NCBI RefSeq assembly: GCF_003970865.1
Contig: NZ_RXLZ01000009.1
Coordinates: 34,722-98,721 of the forward strand
Length of the DNA stretch: 64,000 bases
Reading direction: 5' to 3'
From: Stenotrophomonas maltophilia
Lineage (GTDB): Bacteria > Pseudomonadota > Gammaproteobacteria > Xanthomonadales > Xanthomonadaceae
Each line of letters begins with the position of its first letter. Within the stretch, counting starts at the first letter, position 1. Shown one piece after another: positions 46,901-56,589 of the stretch. The position numbers were made by a program, and so were the translations under genes. A model generated the notes under the pieces. The model was not told the DNA's origin, searched no databases, and worked only from the letters and a program-made list of their open reading frames with translations.

Positions 46901-47776
46901 TGCCGGCGACAGCAGCGCCAGATCCAGCTCGTCACTGCGGATGCTGGCGCTCCAGCTCGGATCGGTGCGGCCATCGAACACCAGCATCGCGTGCAACGGC
47001 TTCGGCGCGCGCCCGGCTACGGCCACTTCCATGTGCGACAGGTCACCACGGGCGACCAGGCCGACGGTGGCGGCCGTGCGGCCACGCGGCGCCGGCAGCA
47101 CCGCGGTGACGGTCACGTCGGTGTCGTAGTCCTTGGCCGGGATGTAGCGGCCCTGGGCGGTGAAATTGCCCATGTCGCTGTCCACCACCAGCTTGTGCGC
47201 CTGGAACTCGCCGTTGGCGATCTCGATGCCACCACGCACGCGGCTGATGTCGATCACCGGTTCGTTGGCCTGGCTGATGCGGAAGCCATCGATGGCGATG
47301 GCATCGGCCTGGATCGCCAGCGGCATCTCGATCTGCGGCAGCGAATCCGGCCACGACGGCAGCTTGAACGGCTCGTCACTCTTGGCCAGGTTCAGCGTCG
47401 CGTTGGTCAGCTCCAGCTTGTCCAGCAGCAGCTTGCGGCCCAGCAGCGGGCGCAGGTCCGGCTCCAGGTGCGCGCGCTCGGCATGGAAATGGATGTCGTC
47501 GTAGCGGAAGTCGACGTTGTACAGGGTCAGCGGGCCGGCCACCGGGCCTTCCACCTTGTCCCAGGTGAAGCTGGCGCCCACCGGCAGCCGTGCCACCACC
47601 TGTGCCAGCAGCACGTCACGGCCGGCCACGGTCTGCAGCAGCCAGTACACCGCCAGCAGGGCCAGCAGCACCAGGCCCAGCACGCCCACACCGGACCAGG
47701 CCCAGAAGCGGCGGCGGCGGTAGAAGCGCACGCGCGGCGGCGTGGTCGGGTTCGGAGTGGGTGCGGGCGTACTCAC
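43916..47776 (-). CDS. tamB: TamB, translocation and assembly module inner-membrane protein
   Basis: 1286 residues from a GTG start at 47776. A single N-terminal helix (WSGVGVLGLVLLALLAVYWL) anchors it in the inner membrane, followed by a very long periplasmic beta-taco region and the conserved C-terminal DUF490 domain (ISPKLYVGYGVSLVGAGSVITLKYLLRRG). TamB spans the periplasm to TamA and is linked to outer-membrane protein assembly and phospholipid transport. The start overlaps the tamA stop by 4 nt (GTGA), so the pair is coupled. It ends inside a REP. Confidence 0.94.
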   Translation of the reverse strand: MSTPAPTPNPTTPPRVRFYRRRRFWAWSGVGVLGLVLLALLAVYWLLQTVAGRDVLLAQVVARLPVGASFTWDKVEGPVAGPLTLYNVDFRYDDIHFHAERAHLEPDLRPLLGRKLLLDKLELTNATLNLAKSDEPFKLPSWPDSLPQIEMPLAIQADAIAIDGFRISQANEPVIDISRVRGGIEIANGEFQAHKLVVDSDMGNFTAQGRYIPAKDYDTDVTVTAVLPAPRGRTAATVGLVARGDLSHMEVAVAGRAPKPLHAMLVFDGRTDPSWSASIRSDELDLALLSPALASSAIAPLALDFTAAGKGGNANLRGKVKQGDQELELAPSVVSLQDQVLKVSPLLVKGLGGEARLEGTADFSQEDQQKLNFSVVAHDLTYVPAADPNTAGSAPVPVTLNEARFGLAGTLKAWAAIGRAEVERDAQKAQLHFDVRGNDQAASIHQLQAQTPGGQLQVEGQVAWAPQLDWDAKATLKDFDPGYFVPGWNGRLSGNLASKGRQLPPPANAPPGTAGTLEATVDLPSLKGVLRQRNLDAQGKFALQGAQGQGDLKLALGSSRVTASGKVGDRLDIDARFEPLQLSDLLPGADGGLRGQVQVKGPRDAPDITADLVGNNLNWDGYGAESVSIKGHLPWRGDSGTLAIQGQQVNAGMLLERLNVDAQGSVSNLRLAAQTRNEMGAIELQGSVRQQGAQWRGELAALRIAPVKGDAWSLRAPAAFAINGSNYTLGEACLAAASSGTLCAQANWPREGLVVRSDALPLALVQPWLPPQSGRRIYLRGDVSLDAQIRPRGNAWEGHVEVRSKEGGVRLGENRNTVGDTTRGELVRYDQFSLKLDMTPASIKGYLGMGFQGNGFVDARMQTGWEASAPLNGELYLNMSRLYWLELFSPDIVRPTGLIEGHVSLRGTRGQPSLGGDAQLSNFKGEFPALGLTFDQGKGSFVAQPDGSAKITAQANSGQGTLYVDGGLSWFGDAQPLQLKIHGDNVLLSNTSELRIVANPNLDFTLAKAAMELRGTVHVPEADIDLERLDRGTSVSEDVVVLDPADPEESRTSPLDMELVVSLGDKVKMTGFGLKGALTGKMQVWAKPGREMTANGGLEVSGRYKAYGQDLTITRGNLTWNYNAVSDPRINIRAERRIGDVTAGIDVTGRAQQPRADVWSDPAMSQSEALAYLVLGRSLTGASSDQTQQVNAASAALSAGSGLLASQLGAKLGLDDAGVSQSRALGGSVIGVGKYISPKLYVGYGVSLVGAGSVITLKYLLRRGFDVEVESSTVENRGSINWRREK

Positions 47777-49557
47777 AGGTCCGCTCCGATGTTGAGGTAC
47801 AGCTGGAACTGCGAATCCGGGTTGTTCAGGCCATGCGCCACGTCGATGCGCACCGGGCCCACCGGCGATTTCCAGCGCACGCCGAAGCCGACGCCGGTGT
47901 GCAGATCAATGGTGTTGTCGAAGGCGCTGCCGGTATCGACGAACACCGCCGCACCCCAGGGGCCGCCATTGAAGTAGTGCTCGTACTCGGCCGAGCCGAT
48001 CACCAGGTTCTTGGCGCCCAGCGCGTACTTGTCCGGTGCCGGGGTCCGCGGGCCCACCTCGCGATAGGCATAGCCGCGGATGCTGCGGTCGCCACCGGCG
48101 AAGTAGCGCAGGCTCGGCGGCATCGCCACCAGGTCGCTGGTCCAGGTGGTGCCACCCTCGCCGCGCAGGATCAGGCGGTTGCTTTCGCCCACCGGGATGT
48201 ACCAGCGCAGCACGGCGTTGGCCTGTATGAAGCTGGTGTCCGAACCCGCGCCCTCCACACCGGCGCGCATCGTCGCGGTACCGCTGATGCCCTTGCGCGG
48301 GAACAGTTCGTCATCGACGTTGACGTAGTCGGCGACCAGCTGCGGGTAGACCAGCGTCGAGGTGTTGTAGACCGCATCGGTGAATTCGGTGCCGGAGGCA
48401 TAGCGCCAGCGCTCGCGCAGCGCGTTGATCGAGGCGATCGCGGTCCAGTGTTCGTTGATCTCGCCGCTGCGGCTGGCGATCAGCTTGAAGTTGCGCAGGT
48501 CGATGTAGTCGGTCTGCTCGTCGTAAGCGCTGGCAGCGAAGGTGTACCAGCCATCAAGCCAGTTGAAGGCCGGAATGCGGTAGCTGGTGACCAGGCTCTT
48601 GCGCTTCTGCGCATAGTCCAGCTGCGTGTTCATCTTGTGGCCGCGGTTGTTCAGCCACCGCCGTTCGATGCCACCGCGCACACCCGGGCCACTCTCGCTG
48701 CCGTAGCTCAGACCCGCGGTATAGATGGTGCGCTTGGCACGGGTCAGCTTCACATCCACCGGCACTTCGCCGTTCGCATCGGCCTGGTCGGGCCGTGGCT
48801 GGATGTCGATCACGCTGAAGTAGTCCAGCTTGGTCAGCGATTCGCGCAGCCGGTCCAGCTTGCCCTCGTGGAAGTAGCTGCCCTGTTCCCAGTACACCAG
48901 CGGGTCGAACAGCTTGTCGACGAAATAATCCTGCTCGAAACGCACCGGCCCCATGTTGTAACGGCGGCCGCTGTCCCAGGTCAGGTCGATGTCGGCCGCG
49001 TTGTCGGCACGGGTGATCTGCACCTGGCGCTGGGTGTAGTCGGCATCGAAATAGCCACGTTCGGCCAGGCGACGGGTGACGGTGATCTTGCTGGCTTCGT
49101 ACTGCGTGTGCTCGAAACGCTGGCCCTTGCGCGGCTTGAACGCGGCCAGGTCGTCCTGCAGGTACTGGTCGTACATCGCCGGCCCGGTGATGTCGATGTG
49201 CTCGCGGCGGACGGTGACCGGGGTGCCCTTGTCGACATGGATCAGCACGCGCACGTGCTCGTCCTCGCGCGGCGCCTCGACCTTGATCACCGGGTTGTAG
49301 TACCCGAACGGTTCCAGTGCCTGGCGGGTCTGACGCTCGGCCTGTGACAGCAGGTACTCCAGGCGCGATTCGCCCTGTTCCTTGCCGATCGTGTCGTACA
49401 GCGACAGCGATTCCTGGATGTTCTCGATGATTGCGGCGTCGTCGCCCTTGTCCAATCCCTTGATGTCCACCTTGTCGATGGTGCCGCGCGCGTGGGCCAC
49501 GGAGGTGGCGGCCAGCGACAGGACCATCAGCGGCAGGGCGTATTTCTTTGGCTGCAT
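47773..49557 (-). CDS. tamA: TamA, Omp85-family outer-membrane assembly protein
   Basis: 594 residues. The signal peptide (KYALPLMVLSLAATSVAHA) is followed by three POTRA domains (about residues 24-255, including HEGKLDRLRESLTKLDYFSV), then a 16-stranded Omp85 barrel with the GGDRSIRGYAYREVGPR motif and a final strand ending FQLYLNIGADL. Length and architecture match TamA (577 in E. coli). The start at 49557 (MQPKKYAL) is preferred over 49602. Operon order tamA-tamB with a 4-nt overlap. Confidence 0.95.
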   Translation of the reverse strand: MQPKKYALPLMVLSLAATSVAHARGTIDKVDIKGLDKGDDAAIIENIQESLSLYDTIGKEQGESRLEYLLSQAERQTRQALEPFGYYNPVIKVEAPREDEHVRVLIHVDKGTPVTVRREHIDITGPAMYDQYLQDDLAAFKPRKGQRFEHTQYEASKITVTRRLAERGYFDADYTQRQVQITRADNAADIDLTWDSGRRYNMGPVRFEQDYFVDKLFDPLVYWEQGSYFHEGKLDRLRESLTKLDYFSVIDIQPRPDQADANGEVPVDVKLTRAKRTIYTAGLSYGSESGPGVRGGIERRWLNNRGHKMNTQLDYAQKRKSLVTSYRIPAFNWLDGWYTFAASAYDEQTDYIDLRNFKLIASRSGEINEHWTAIASINALRERWRYASGTEFTDAVYNTSTLVYPQLVADYVNVDDELFPRKGISGTATMRAGVEGAGSDTSFIQANAVLRWYIPVGESNRLILRGEGGTTWTSDLVAMPPSLRYFAGGDRSIRGYAYREVGPRTPAPDKYALGAKNLVIGSAEYEHYFNGGPWGAAVFVDTGSAFDNTIDLHTGVGFGVRWKSPVGPVRIDVAHGLNNPDSQFQLYLNIGADL

Positions 49558-49747
49558 GCGGCACAGCATACCGACCGAAGGTGACGATGCGAAATGCATC
49601 ACGTCATTGGGGATCGGTTGTTAAGTGGCGGTCAAAATACGCGCCTTTGTGGCGATCGTCGTGATCGCAGCCGAGGATGCCGGCATCGTGCGCGATGCCG
49701 GCAATGACCCCGATGGACATCCGCCGGCGATTCGGTGCGCGGGGGCA

Positions 49748-49799
49748 ATGCCGGCCAGCGGCCGGCACTACCGGTGGGTGCCAAGCTTGCTTGGCACCA
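49748..49799. repeat. Two SMAG REP palindromes after glyS
   Basis: A TGCCGGCCAGCGGCCGGCA element at 49748-49771 and a GTGCCAAGC-TTGC-TTGGCAC element at 49772-49799, joined end to end. This is the same pair of subtypes that forms the 73-bp unit at 35646, but in the reverse order. Confidence 0.85.
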
Positions 49800-49803
49800 C
49801 ATC

Positions 49804-51879
49804 TCAGCTCGACAGATGCTCGATCGCTGCCACCTTGCCCAGGCGCTCGCCCAGCATCGTCAGCAGCGCCAGGCGGTTGCCACGCAGCGCCGGATCCTCG
49901 GCATTGACCATCACGCCATCGAAGAAGGCGTCGACCTGCGGTCGCAGGCGGGCCAGGCGTGCCAGCACGGCCACGTAATCCTTCTGGTGCAGGCTGGCGC
50001 CGGTGTCGTCGATCGCCGCAGTGACCGCCTCAGCCAGCGCGCGCTCGGCATCTTCCTGCAGCAGTGCCGGGTCGATCTGGGCCGGAATGTCGCCCTCGGC
50101 CTTGCGCAGGATATTGCGGATGCGCTTGTTGGCCGCTGCCAGTGCCTCGGCTTCCGGCAGCGCGGCGAAGGTGCCGATCGCATCCAGGCGGCGGTCGAAG
50201 TCGTACAGCGAGGCCGGCTTCAGCTCGGCCACGGCGTTGAAGTGCGTGGCCGGCACGCCCTTGTCAGCGTAGTAACCCTTCAGGCGGTCAAGGATGAAGT
50301 CGTACAGTTCACCGACGTCGGCCTGCACGTTGCGCACGGCCAGGCCGGCGTTGGCACTGGCCAGCAGCGTGCGCAGGTCCAGTTCGAAACCGCTTTCGAT
50401 GATCGTGCGGGCCAGGCCCAGCGCGTTGCGGCGCAAGGCGAACGGGTCCTTGTTGCCGGTCGGCTTCAGGCCAGCGGCGAAACCACCGGCCAGCGTGTCC
50501 ACGCGCTCGGCGATGGCCAGCACCTTGCCCAGCGGCGACAGCGCGATGTCGTCACCGCCGAAGCGCGGCTGGTAGGCCTCGTCGATGGCCAGCGCCACCT
50601 CCTGCGATTCACCACCGGTCACGGCGTAGTGGCGGCCGGCGATGCCCTGCAGTTCCGGGAATTCGTTGACCATGCGCGACTGCAGATCGTTCTTGGCCAG
50701 CTGCGCGGCCCGCTTGGCCTGCGCGGCGTCGGCGCCGGCCTGGGGTGCGATCACTTCGGCCAGGGCGGCCACGCGTGCCACCTTGTCGGCCACGCTGCCC
50801 AGCTTGGCCTGGTAGGTCACCGTCTTCAGGCCCTCGCCCATCGATACCAGGCCCTGCTTCAGGTCCTCGTCGAAGAAGAACTTTGCATCGGCGAAGCGCG
50901 GGCGGATCACGCGCTCGTAGCCCTTGGCCACTTCGGCCACGTCCTTCGATTCGATGTTGGCGATGCCGATGAACTGCTCGGTCAGCTTGCCGCTGTCATC
51001 CAGCACCGGGAAGAACTTCTGGTTGATCTCCATCGTCTCGATCAGCGCTTCCTGCGGCACGGCCAGGAACGCGCGTTCGAAGCTGCACAGCACCGCCGAC
51101 GGCCACTCGACCAGGTTCACCACCTGCTCCAGGTTGTCCTCGGTGATGCGGGCGCTGCCACCGGCCTTGGCCGCAGCGGCCTCGACCTCGGCGACGATGC
51201 GCGCGCGGCGCTCGCTCGGGTCGACCAGCACGAACGCGGCGCGCAGGGCTTCAACGTAGTCCTGCGGCTGTGCCAGCGACACGGCCTGGTCGTGGTGGAA
51301 GCGATGGCCACGGCTGACGCGGCCGGCCTGCAGGCCGAACAGCTCGGCCTCGACCACGTTGGCACCGTGCAGCAGCACCAGCCAGTGCGCCGGGCGCGCG
51401 AAGCCCCAGGCGTGGTCACCCCAGCGCATCGGCTTGGGAATCGGCATCGCCGCGATCGCCTCGCGCAGGATCTCCGGCAGCAGGCTGGCGGTGCTCGCGC
51501 CCGGGGTCACCGCGCGGTGCACGAAGCGCTCACCCTTGTTGTCGGTGGTCTTCTCCAGCGCGGTCCAGTCGATCCCGGCCTTGGCGGCGAAGCCCTGCAG
51601 GGCCTTGGTCGGCTGGCCTTCGGCGTCCAGCGCGATGTTCAGGTACGGGCCCAGCACTTCGCTGTGCTGTTCCGGCTGTTCCAGGCCGACGCCCGGCAGC
51701 AGCACGGCCAGGCGGCGCGGGGTCGACAGCGGGCGCGCATCGCCCAGTTCCAGCGCGACACCGCGCTTGCGCAGGCCTTCGACAACACCGTCGAAGAACG
51801 CCTGGGCCAGGCCCGGCAGCGCCTTGACCGGCAGCTCCTCGGTGCCCAGTTCGATCAGCAGGGGGGACAGTTGGCTCAT
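49804..51879 (-). CDS. glyS: Glycyl-tRNA synthetase beta subunit
   Basis: 691 residues, as in E. coli (689). With GlyQ it forms the alpha2-beta2 bacterial enzyme. [21 protein letters not shown] is the standard start, and the body shows [20 protein letters not shown], the HD-like middle region and a C-terminal anticodon-binding domain. ATG 51879 follows the glyQ stop (51968) by 88 nt on the same strand. The frame to 51984 reaches into glyQ and is rejected. Cytoplasmic, essential. Confidence 0.97.
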   Translation of the reverse strand: MSQLSPLLIELGTEELPVKALPGLAQAFFDGVVEGLRKRGVALELGDARPLSTPRRLAVLLPGVGLEQPEQHSEVLGPYLNIALDAEGQPTKALQGFAAKAGIDWTALEKTTDNKGERFVHRAVTPGASTASLLPEILREAIAAMPIPKPMRWGDHAWGFARPAHWLVLLHGANVVEAELFGLQAGRVSRGHRFHHDQAVSLAQPQDYVEALRAAFVLVDPSERRARIVAEVEAAAAKAGGSARITEDNLEQVVNLVEWPSAVLCSFERAFLAVPQEALIETMEINQKFFPVLDDSGKLTEQFIGIANIESKDVAEVAKGYERVIRPRFADAKFFFDEDLKQGLVSMGEGLKTVTYQAKLGSVADKVARVAALAEVIAPQAGADAAQAKRAAQLAKNDLQSRMVNEFPELQGIAGRHYAVTGGESQEVALAIDEAYQPRFGGDDIALSPLGKVLAIAERVDTLAGGFAAGLKPTGNKDPFALRRNALGLARTIIESGFELDLRTLLASANAGLAVRNVQADVGELYDFILDRLKGYYADKGVPATHFNAVAELKPASLYDFDRRLDAIGTFAALPEAEALAAANKRIRNILRKAEGDIPAQIDPALLQEDAERALAEAVTAAIDDTGASLHQKDYVAVLARLARLRPQVDAFFDGVMVNAEDPALRGNRLALLTMLGERLGKVAAIEHLSS

Positions 51880-51967
51880 CGGTTCGATCCTGTGGTGGGG
51901 GCGCAGCGCGCAACGCGTCCGGCGCCCCGGGTAATTGATGAAAAGCGGATGGCAGTGGAAGCGGCGG

Positions 51968-52879
51968 TCAGGCCTTCTTCGCACCCGGGAATCCCAGCTT
52001 CTCGCGCTGCTCGTAGTACGCCTTGGCCACCGCCTGGGCCAGCGCGCGCACGCGCAGGATGTAGCGCTGGCGCTCGGTCACGCTGATCGCGCGGCGCGCA
52101 TCGAGCAGATTGAAGGTGTGGCTGGCCTTCATCACCTGCTCGTAGGCCGGCAGCGGCAGGTTCACTTCCACCAGCTTCTGCGCTTCACGCTCGCAGGCGT
52201 CGAAACGGTGGAACATTTCTTCCACGTCGGCGTATTCGAAGTTGTAGGTGCTCTGCTCCACCTCGTTCTGGTGGTAGACGTCGCCGTAGGTCACCGGCTG
52301 GCCGTCCGGGCCGTAGGTCCAGACCAGGTCATAGACGTTGTCGCAGTTCTGCAGGTACATGCACAGGCGCTCGAGACCATAGGTGATCTCGCCCAGCACC
52401 GGGCGGCACTCCAGGCCACCGGCCTGCTGGAAGTAGGTGAACTGGGTCACCTCCATGCCGTTGAGCCAGACTTCCCAGCCCAGGCCCCAGGCGCCCAGCG
52501 TCGGCGATTCCCAGTTGTCCTCGACGAAGCGCAGGTCGTGCACCAGCGGATCGATGCCCAGCGCCTTCAGCGAATCCAGGTACAGCTGCTGGATGTTGTC
52601 CGGCGCCGGCTTCATCGCCACCTGGTACTGGTAGTAGCGCTGCAGGCGGTTCGGGTTCTCGCCGTAGCGGCCGTCGGTCGGGCGGCGCGAGGGCTGCACG
52701 TAGGCCGCGTTCCAGCTTTCCGGACCGATCGCGCGCAGGAAGGTGGCCGGGTGGAAGGTACCGGCGCCCACCTCCAGGTCGAGCGGCTGGATGAGCACGC
52801 AGCCCTGCTGGGCCCAGAACTGGTTCAGGGTCTGGATCAGGCCCTGGAAGGTGATCGGAACGGTCGGGGTCGCGGACAT
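51968..52879 (-). CDS. glyQ: Glycyl-tRNA synthetase alpha subunit
   Basis: 303 residues, as in E. coli. A class II core with the characteristic [40 protein letters not shown] and [20 protein letters not shown] segments binds glycine, ATP and the tRNA 3' end. The start at 52879 ([20 protein letters not shown]) is the usual one; the frame to 53113 overlaps the divergent secretion-ATPase gene. First gene of the glyQ-glyS operon. No T-box leader is seen, as expected for a proteobacterium. Confidence 0.97.
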   Translation of the reverse strand: MSATPTVPITFQGLIQTLNQFWAQQGCVLIQPLDLEVGAGTFHPATFLRAIGPESWNAAYVQPSRRPTDGRYGENPNRLQRYYQYQVAMKPAPDNIQQLYLDSLKALGIDPLVHDLRFVEDNWESPTLGAWGLGWEVWLNGMEVTQFTYFQQAGGLECRPVLGEITYGLERLCMYLQNCDNVYDLVWTYGPDGQPVTYGDVYHQNEVEQSTYNFEYADVEEMFHRFDACEREAQKLVEVNLPLPAYEQVMKASHTFNLLDARRAISVTERQRYILRVRALAQAVAKAYYEQREKLGFPGAKKA

Positions 52880-52962
52880 GCGTACGAGTCTTGGCCGGCA
52901 AGGGGGTGCGTTAGTATAACGGCCGACCTGCGGGGCATTCCGTACCCGGGAGGAGCAGGCAG

Positions 52963-54798
52963 ATGGAACATCGGCTGCCGGTGGGCACGCCCGGCGAGGC
53001 TGGCGGCGTACCGCTGCCGTGGGGTCGCCTGCAGTTCGAGCAGATTGCCGCGGCCCTGGTCGCCGATGACCTGGTGGCCGAGCAGGACCGCGAGCGCATG
53101 CGGTTTTCCGCACAGGGCGCGCGCAATGCCAGTGAAGTGCACCCGCTGGTGCTGCTGTCCAACCTCAAGTTGGCCGCCAGCGGCGGTGGCGAACTGACCC
53201 TGGAGCGCCTCACCGAGTGGCTGGCGCAGCGCACCGGCAGCCGCTACCTGCGCATCGACCCGACCCGGGTCGACGTCGCTGCGGTGACCGCGCTGGTGTC
53301 GCACGCCTACGCGCGCCGCCACCGTTTCCTGCCGTTGGCGGTGGATGCCGAGCGCGTGCTGGTGGCCACCAGCGAGCCGCTGGTGCAGGAATGGCGCCGC
53401 GACCTGCAGCACCTGACCCGCCGCCGCATCGAGTTGGCCGTGGTCAATCCGCTGGACCTGCACCGCTACACCATGGAGTTCTACGGGGTGACCCGTTCGG
53501 TGCGCGGCGCCCGTGGCGACGTGCGTGGCGAAGCCAACACCACCCTGCCCAGCTTCGAGCAGCTGGTGGAGCTGGGCCGCACCGGCGACGTCAATGCCGA
53601 CGACCAGCACATCGTGCATATCGTCGACTGGCTGCTGCAGTACGCCTATGAACAGCGCGCGTCGGACATCCACCTGGAGCCGCGCCGCGAGATGGGGCGC
53701 ATGCGCTTCCGCATCGACGGCGTGCTGCACAAGGTGTTCGAGGTCCCGCCGGCAGTGATGACCGCCGTGGTCAGCCGCATCAAGGTGCTCGGCCGCATGG
53801 ACCTGGCCGAGCGCCGGCGCCCGCAGGACGGCCGCATCAAGACCCGCTCGCCGGGCGGCCGCGAGGTCGAGATGCGCCTGTCGACCATGCCCACCGCCTT
53901 CGGCGAGAAGTGCGTGATGCGCATCTTCGACCCGGATGCCGCCTTCAAGAGCATCGACCAGCTCGGCTTCAGCCCACAGGAGGCGGCGGGCTGGAATGCG
54001 CTGGTCGAACGCCCGCACGGCATCGTGCTGGTGACCGGCCCGACCGGCTCGGGCAAGACCACCACCTTGTACTCCACGCTGAAGCGGCTGGCCACGCCGG
54101 ATGTGAACGTGTGCACCGTGGAGGACCCGATCGAGATGATCGCGCCCGAGTTCAACCAGATGCAGGTGCAGACCAACATCGACCTGGACTTCGCCAGCGG
54201 CGTGCGCACCCTGCTGCGGCAGGACCCGGACATCATCATGATCGGCGAGATCCGCGACCTGGAGACCGCGCAGATGGCGGTGCAGGCCTCGCTGACCGGC
54301 CATCTGGTGCTGTCCACCCTGCATACCAACGACGCGCCCTCGGCGGTCACCCGACTGCTCGACCTAGGCGTGCCGCACTACCTGCTGGCCAGCACCCTCA
54401 ACGGCATCCTGGCCCAGCGCCTGGTGCGTACGCTGTGCCCGCACTGCAAGCAGCCACACAGCCTCGGCGCCGCCGATTGGGCCGTGCTGGCTGATAGCCA
54501 TGCTGCATATCCAGATGCCGCCACGCCCTGTCGGCCGGTCGGTTGCCTGGAGTGCCGGCGCACCGGATTCCTCGGCCGCATCGGGCTGTATGAGTTGCTG
54601 CCATTGGGCTCGCGGCTGCGCGGGCAGATCCGCGCCGACATGGATCTGGCCGGTTTCAGCCGTGCCGCACGGGCTGAAGGGCTGCGAACCCTGCGCCAGG
54701 CCGGGCTTGAAAAGGTGGCGCAGGGGCTGACTACAATCGAGGAAGTCCTGTCAGTCCTGCCGCCCCCGGATGAACCCAGCCCCGTTCCTGATCCTTGA
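52963..54798 (+). CDS. Orphan GspE/PilB-family secretion ATPase
   Basis: 611 residues. An N-terminal GspE-type domain, then the secretion-ATPase core: Walker [14 protein letters not shown] near residue 360, the Asp box around [18 protein letters not shown], Walker [16 protein letters not shown] and the His box [16 protein letters not shown] four-Cys zinc motif (CPHC and CLEC) follows near residues 490-530, as in GspE. It is not next to other secretion or pilus genes here. GGGAGG precedes the ATG by about 12 nt. The 3' end overlaps the next gene by 29 nt. Confidence 0.9.
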   Translation: MEHRLPVGTPGEAGGVPLPWGRLQFEQIAAALVADDLVAEQDRERMRFSAQGARNASEVHPLVLLSNLKLAASGGGELTLERLTEWLAQRTGSRYLRIDPTRVDVAAVTALVSHAYARRHRFLPLAVDAERVLVATSEPLVQEWRRDLQHLTRRRIELAVVNPLDLHRYTMEFYGVTRSVRGARGDVRGEANTTLPSFEQLVELGRTGDVNADDQHIVHIVDWLLQYAYEQRASDIHLEPRREMGRMRFRIDGVLHKVFEVPPAVMTAVVSRIKVLGRMDLAERRRPQDGRIKTRSPGGREVEMRLSTMPTAFGEKCVMRIFDPDAAFKSIDQLGFSPQEAAGWNALVERPHGIVLVTGPTGSGKTTTLYSTLKRLATPDVNVCTVEDPIEMIAPEFNQMQVQTNIDLDFASGVRTLLRQDPDIIMIGEIRDLETAQMAVQASLTGHLVLSTLHTNDAPSAVTRLLDLGVPHYLLASTLNGILAQRLVRTLCPHCKQPHSLGAADWAVLADSHAAYPDAATPCRPVGCLECRRTGFLGRIGLYELLPLGSRLRGQIRADMDLAGFSRAARAEGLRTLRQAGLEKVAQGLTTIEEVLSVLPPPDEPSPVPDP

Positions 54799-55516
54799 AA
54801 CCGGTCGCCCGGTACCGTCGCTGCGCCGCTACGGGCGCTTTCCGCACTGGATCCGCGTTGCCGCCGGGCTGGAAGAGCACGAGACGGTGGTGGTCGATGT
54901 CGAACACGGTGGCGCCCTGCCCGACCCACATGCCTTCGCTGGCGTGCTGGTGACCGGCTCGGCCGCCTTCGTCACCGACCACGCCGAGTGGAGCGAACGC
55001 AGCGCCGCATGGCTGCGCCAGACCGCCCACGACGATCTGCCGGTGTTCGGCATCTGCTACGGCCACCAGCTGCTGGCGCACGCGCTGGGGGGCGAGGTGG
55101 CCTACAACCCGGCCGGCCGTGAGTCCGGCACGATCGAACTGGAACTGCAGCCGCAGGCCGCGCAGGACCCGCTGTTCCAGGGCCTGCCGCAGCATTTCGC
55201 CGCCCATGCCACCCACCTGCAGACCGTGCTGCGCGCCCCCGACGGCGCCGAGGTGCTGGCACGCTCACCGCTGGACGGCTGCCACGCCTTCCGCTGGGGC
55301 CGCCAGGCCTGGGGCGTGCAGTTCCATCCGGAATTCGCCACCCACCACATGCGCGGCTACGTGCGCGCCCGCGCCGACTGCATCGGTCGCCACGGTGGCT
55401 GTGCCCGCAGCATCGAGCGCGCGGTCAGTGCCGCACCGCTGGCCCGCCAGCTGTTGCGCCGCTTCGTCCGCCAGGCGCGGCTGTCTTCAGCCCAGCCGGT
55501 GGCAAAACAGGGATAA
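54770..55516 (+). CDS. Class I glutamine amidotransferase domain protein
   Basis: 248 residues with a GATase1 triad: nucleophile Cys96 in FGICYGHQLLAHALGG, and His186 and Glu188 in VQFHPEFA. It resembles the stand-alone GuaA-like amidotransferases of unknown substrate (YfeJ or PuuD-like group). The N-terminus starts [15 protein letters not shown] inside the tail of the ATPase gene; the 29-nt overlap suggests coupled translation, though a shared pathway is not obvious. A possible role is removal of glutamine or gamma-glutamyl groups. Confidence 0.85.
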   Translation: MNPAPFLILETGRPVPSLRRYGRFPHWIRVAAGLEEHETVVVDVEHGGALPDPHAFAGVLVTGSAAFVTDHAEWSERSAAWLRQTAHDDLPVFGICYGHQLLAHALGGEVAYNPAGRESGTIELELQPQAAQDPLFQGLPQHFAAHATHLQTVLRAPDGAEVLARSPLDGCHAFRWGRQAWGVQFHPEFATHHMRGYVRARADCIGRHGGCARSIERAVSAAPLARQLLRRFVRQARLSSAQPVAKQG

Positions 55517-55560
55517 TCGGCGGCACGGGCAGCCGCCCGGCCCCCTCCTGTCCTTCCCGG

Positions 55561-56478
55561 ATGTCCATGAAAGAGATTCGCAAGCTGCCGGCTTCGGCGG
55601 GCGCGCAGTGGTTGCTGGATACGTTCTCGCTGTACCGGCGTGCGCCGCTGCAGCTGGCCCGGATCGGCCTGACCTGGCTGCTGGTGAGCTGGGTGGTCAC
55701 GCTGCTGTCGACGCTGATTCCCGGCGCCGCCGGCATGGCCGTGCAGCTGATGACCCTGGCCATCTCGCCGATCATGTTCGGCGGCATGTTGTACGCCGTG
55801 GGCGAGATCGACGAAGGCCGCCCGGGCCTGGCCTCGCACCTGCTGCAGCCGATCCGCGACCACCGCGTCAGCCACCTGCTGGTGCCGCTGGCGATCCAGG
55901 TGCTGGCGGTACTGCTGCTGGGCGCACTGCTGTTCATGATGATCGGCCGCGAGGGCTTCACCGCCTTCAGCGAGGTCATGACCAAGATGGAAGAGATCAG
56001 CCGCAGTGGCCAGCAGATCAAGCCGGATGATGCCGCCGCGCTGGTCGCCAACCTGCCGGCCAAGCGCATCGCGCTGTGGATGCTGCTGGTGTTCCTGAGC
56101 GCGGTAGCACTGTCGCTGGCGATGTTCACCCAGCCGGCGCTGGTGGTGTTCGACAAGCAGAGCGGCATGCATGCGCTGCGCCTGAGCCTGCAGGGCTGCA
56201 TCGAGAACATCGGCGCGATGTTCGTGTTCGCCGTACTCGGCCTGATCGCCGCGTTCTGCATGTACATCCTGTTCGTGATCGTGATCCAGATCGCGATGCT
56301 GATCGGTGGCCCGCTGGCCGCGGCCTTCATCGCCCAGCTGGTGCTGACCACGGTGCTGATGCCGCTGTATGTCGGCGCGGTCTACGCCGCCTGGAAGCAA
56401 ATGTTCGTGCATCGCGGCAGCCGCGCGGCCCCGCCGATTCCGACCACGCCGACCTCCAGCGACGTGTTCCACGCCTGA
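55561..56478 (+). CDS. BPSS1780-family integral membrane protein
   Basis: 305 residues. About six hydrophobic helices, including IGLTWLLVSWVVTLLSTLI, VPLAIQVLAVLLLGALLFMM, ALWMLLVFLSAVALSLAMF and AMFVFAVLGLIAAFCMYIL. The beginning KEIRKLPASAGAQWLLDTFSLYRRAP is the signature of the BPSS1780 family, whose function is unknown. ATG 55561 lies 45 nt after the amidotransferase stop, so all three genes from 52963 may form one transcript. A Pro/Thr-rich tail ends the protein. Confidence 0.85.
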   Translation: MSMKEIRKLPASAGAQWLLDTFSLYRRAPLQLARIGLTWLLVSWVVTLLSTLIPGAAGMAVQLMTLAISPIMFGGMLYAVGEIDEGRPGLASHLLQPIRDHRVSHLLVPLAIQVLAVLLLGALLFMMIGREGFTAFSEVMTKMEEISRSGQQIKPDDAAALVANLPAKRIALWMLLVFLSAVALSLAMFTQPALVVFDKQSGMHALRLSLQGCIENIGAMFVFAVLGLIAAFCMYILFVIVIQIAMLIGGPLAAAFIAQLVLTTVLMPLYVGAVYAAWKQMFVHRGSRAAPPIPTTPTSSDVFHA

Positions 56479-56489
56479 CCAGAACGCAG

Positions 56490-56512
56490 GTAGATCCACG
56501 CCATGCGTGGAT
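56490..56512. repeat. Single SMAG REP
   Basis: GTAGATCCACGCCATGCGTG element with a perfect stem and intact GTAG, 12 nt after the BPSS1780-type gene and directly before the long inverted repeat. Confidence 0.9.
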
Positions 56513-56514
56513 AG

Positions 56515-56589
56515 AAAAAGGGGACGGAGGGGATTAAGTCGTTAGCCGCACAGTGGCACAAACGACTTAATCCCCCCCGTCCCCTTTTT
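56515..56589. terminator. Long inverted repeat, bidirectional terminator-like element
   Basis: 29-nt arms AAAAAGGGGACGGAGGGGATT...GTCGTT at 56515-56543 and its complement at 56561-56589, with one mismatch, and a 17-nt loop. Runs of A at one end and T at the other make it a symmetric terminator for the converging BPSS1780-type gene and tatC. It abuts the tatC stop. It lacks a GTAG end, so it is not a SMAG. Confidence 0.8.

Noticed and set aside
43868..47977. 1369-residue open frame on the plus strand
   Set aside because: Antisense to tamB; low-complexity His/Arg/Gln composition typical of a shadow frame.
51880..52962. T-box or glycine riboswitch controlling glyQ-glyS
   Set aside because: No T-box (TGGNACCGCG) or tandem glycine aptamer pattern is visible in the short leader.
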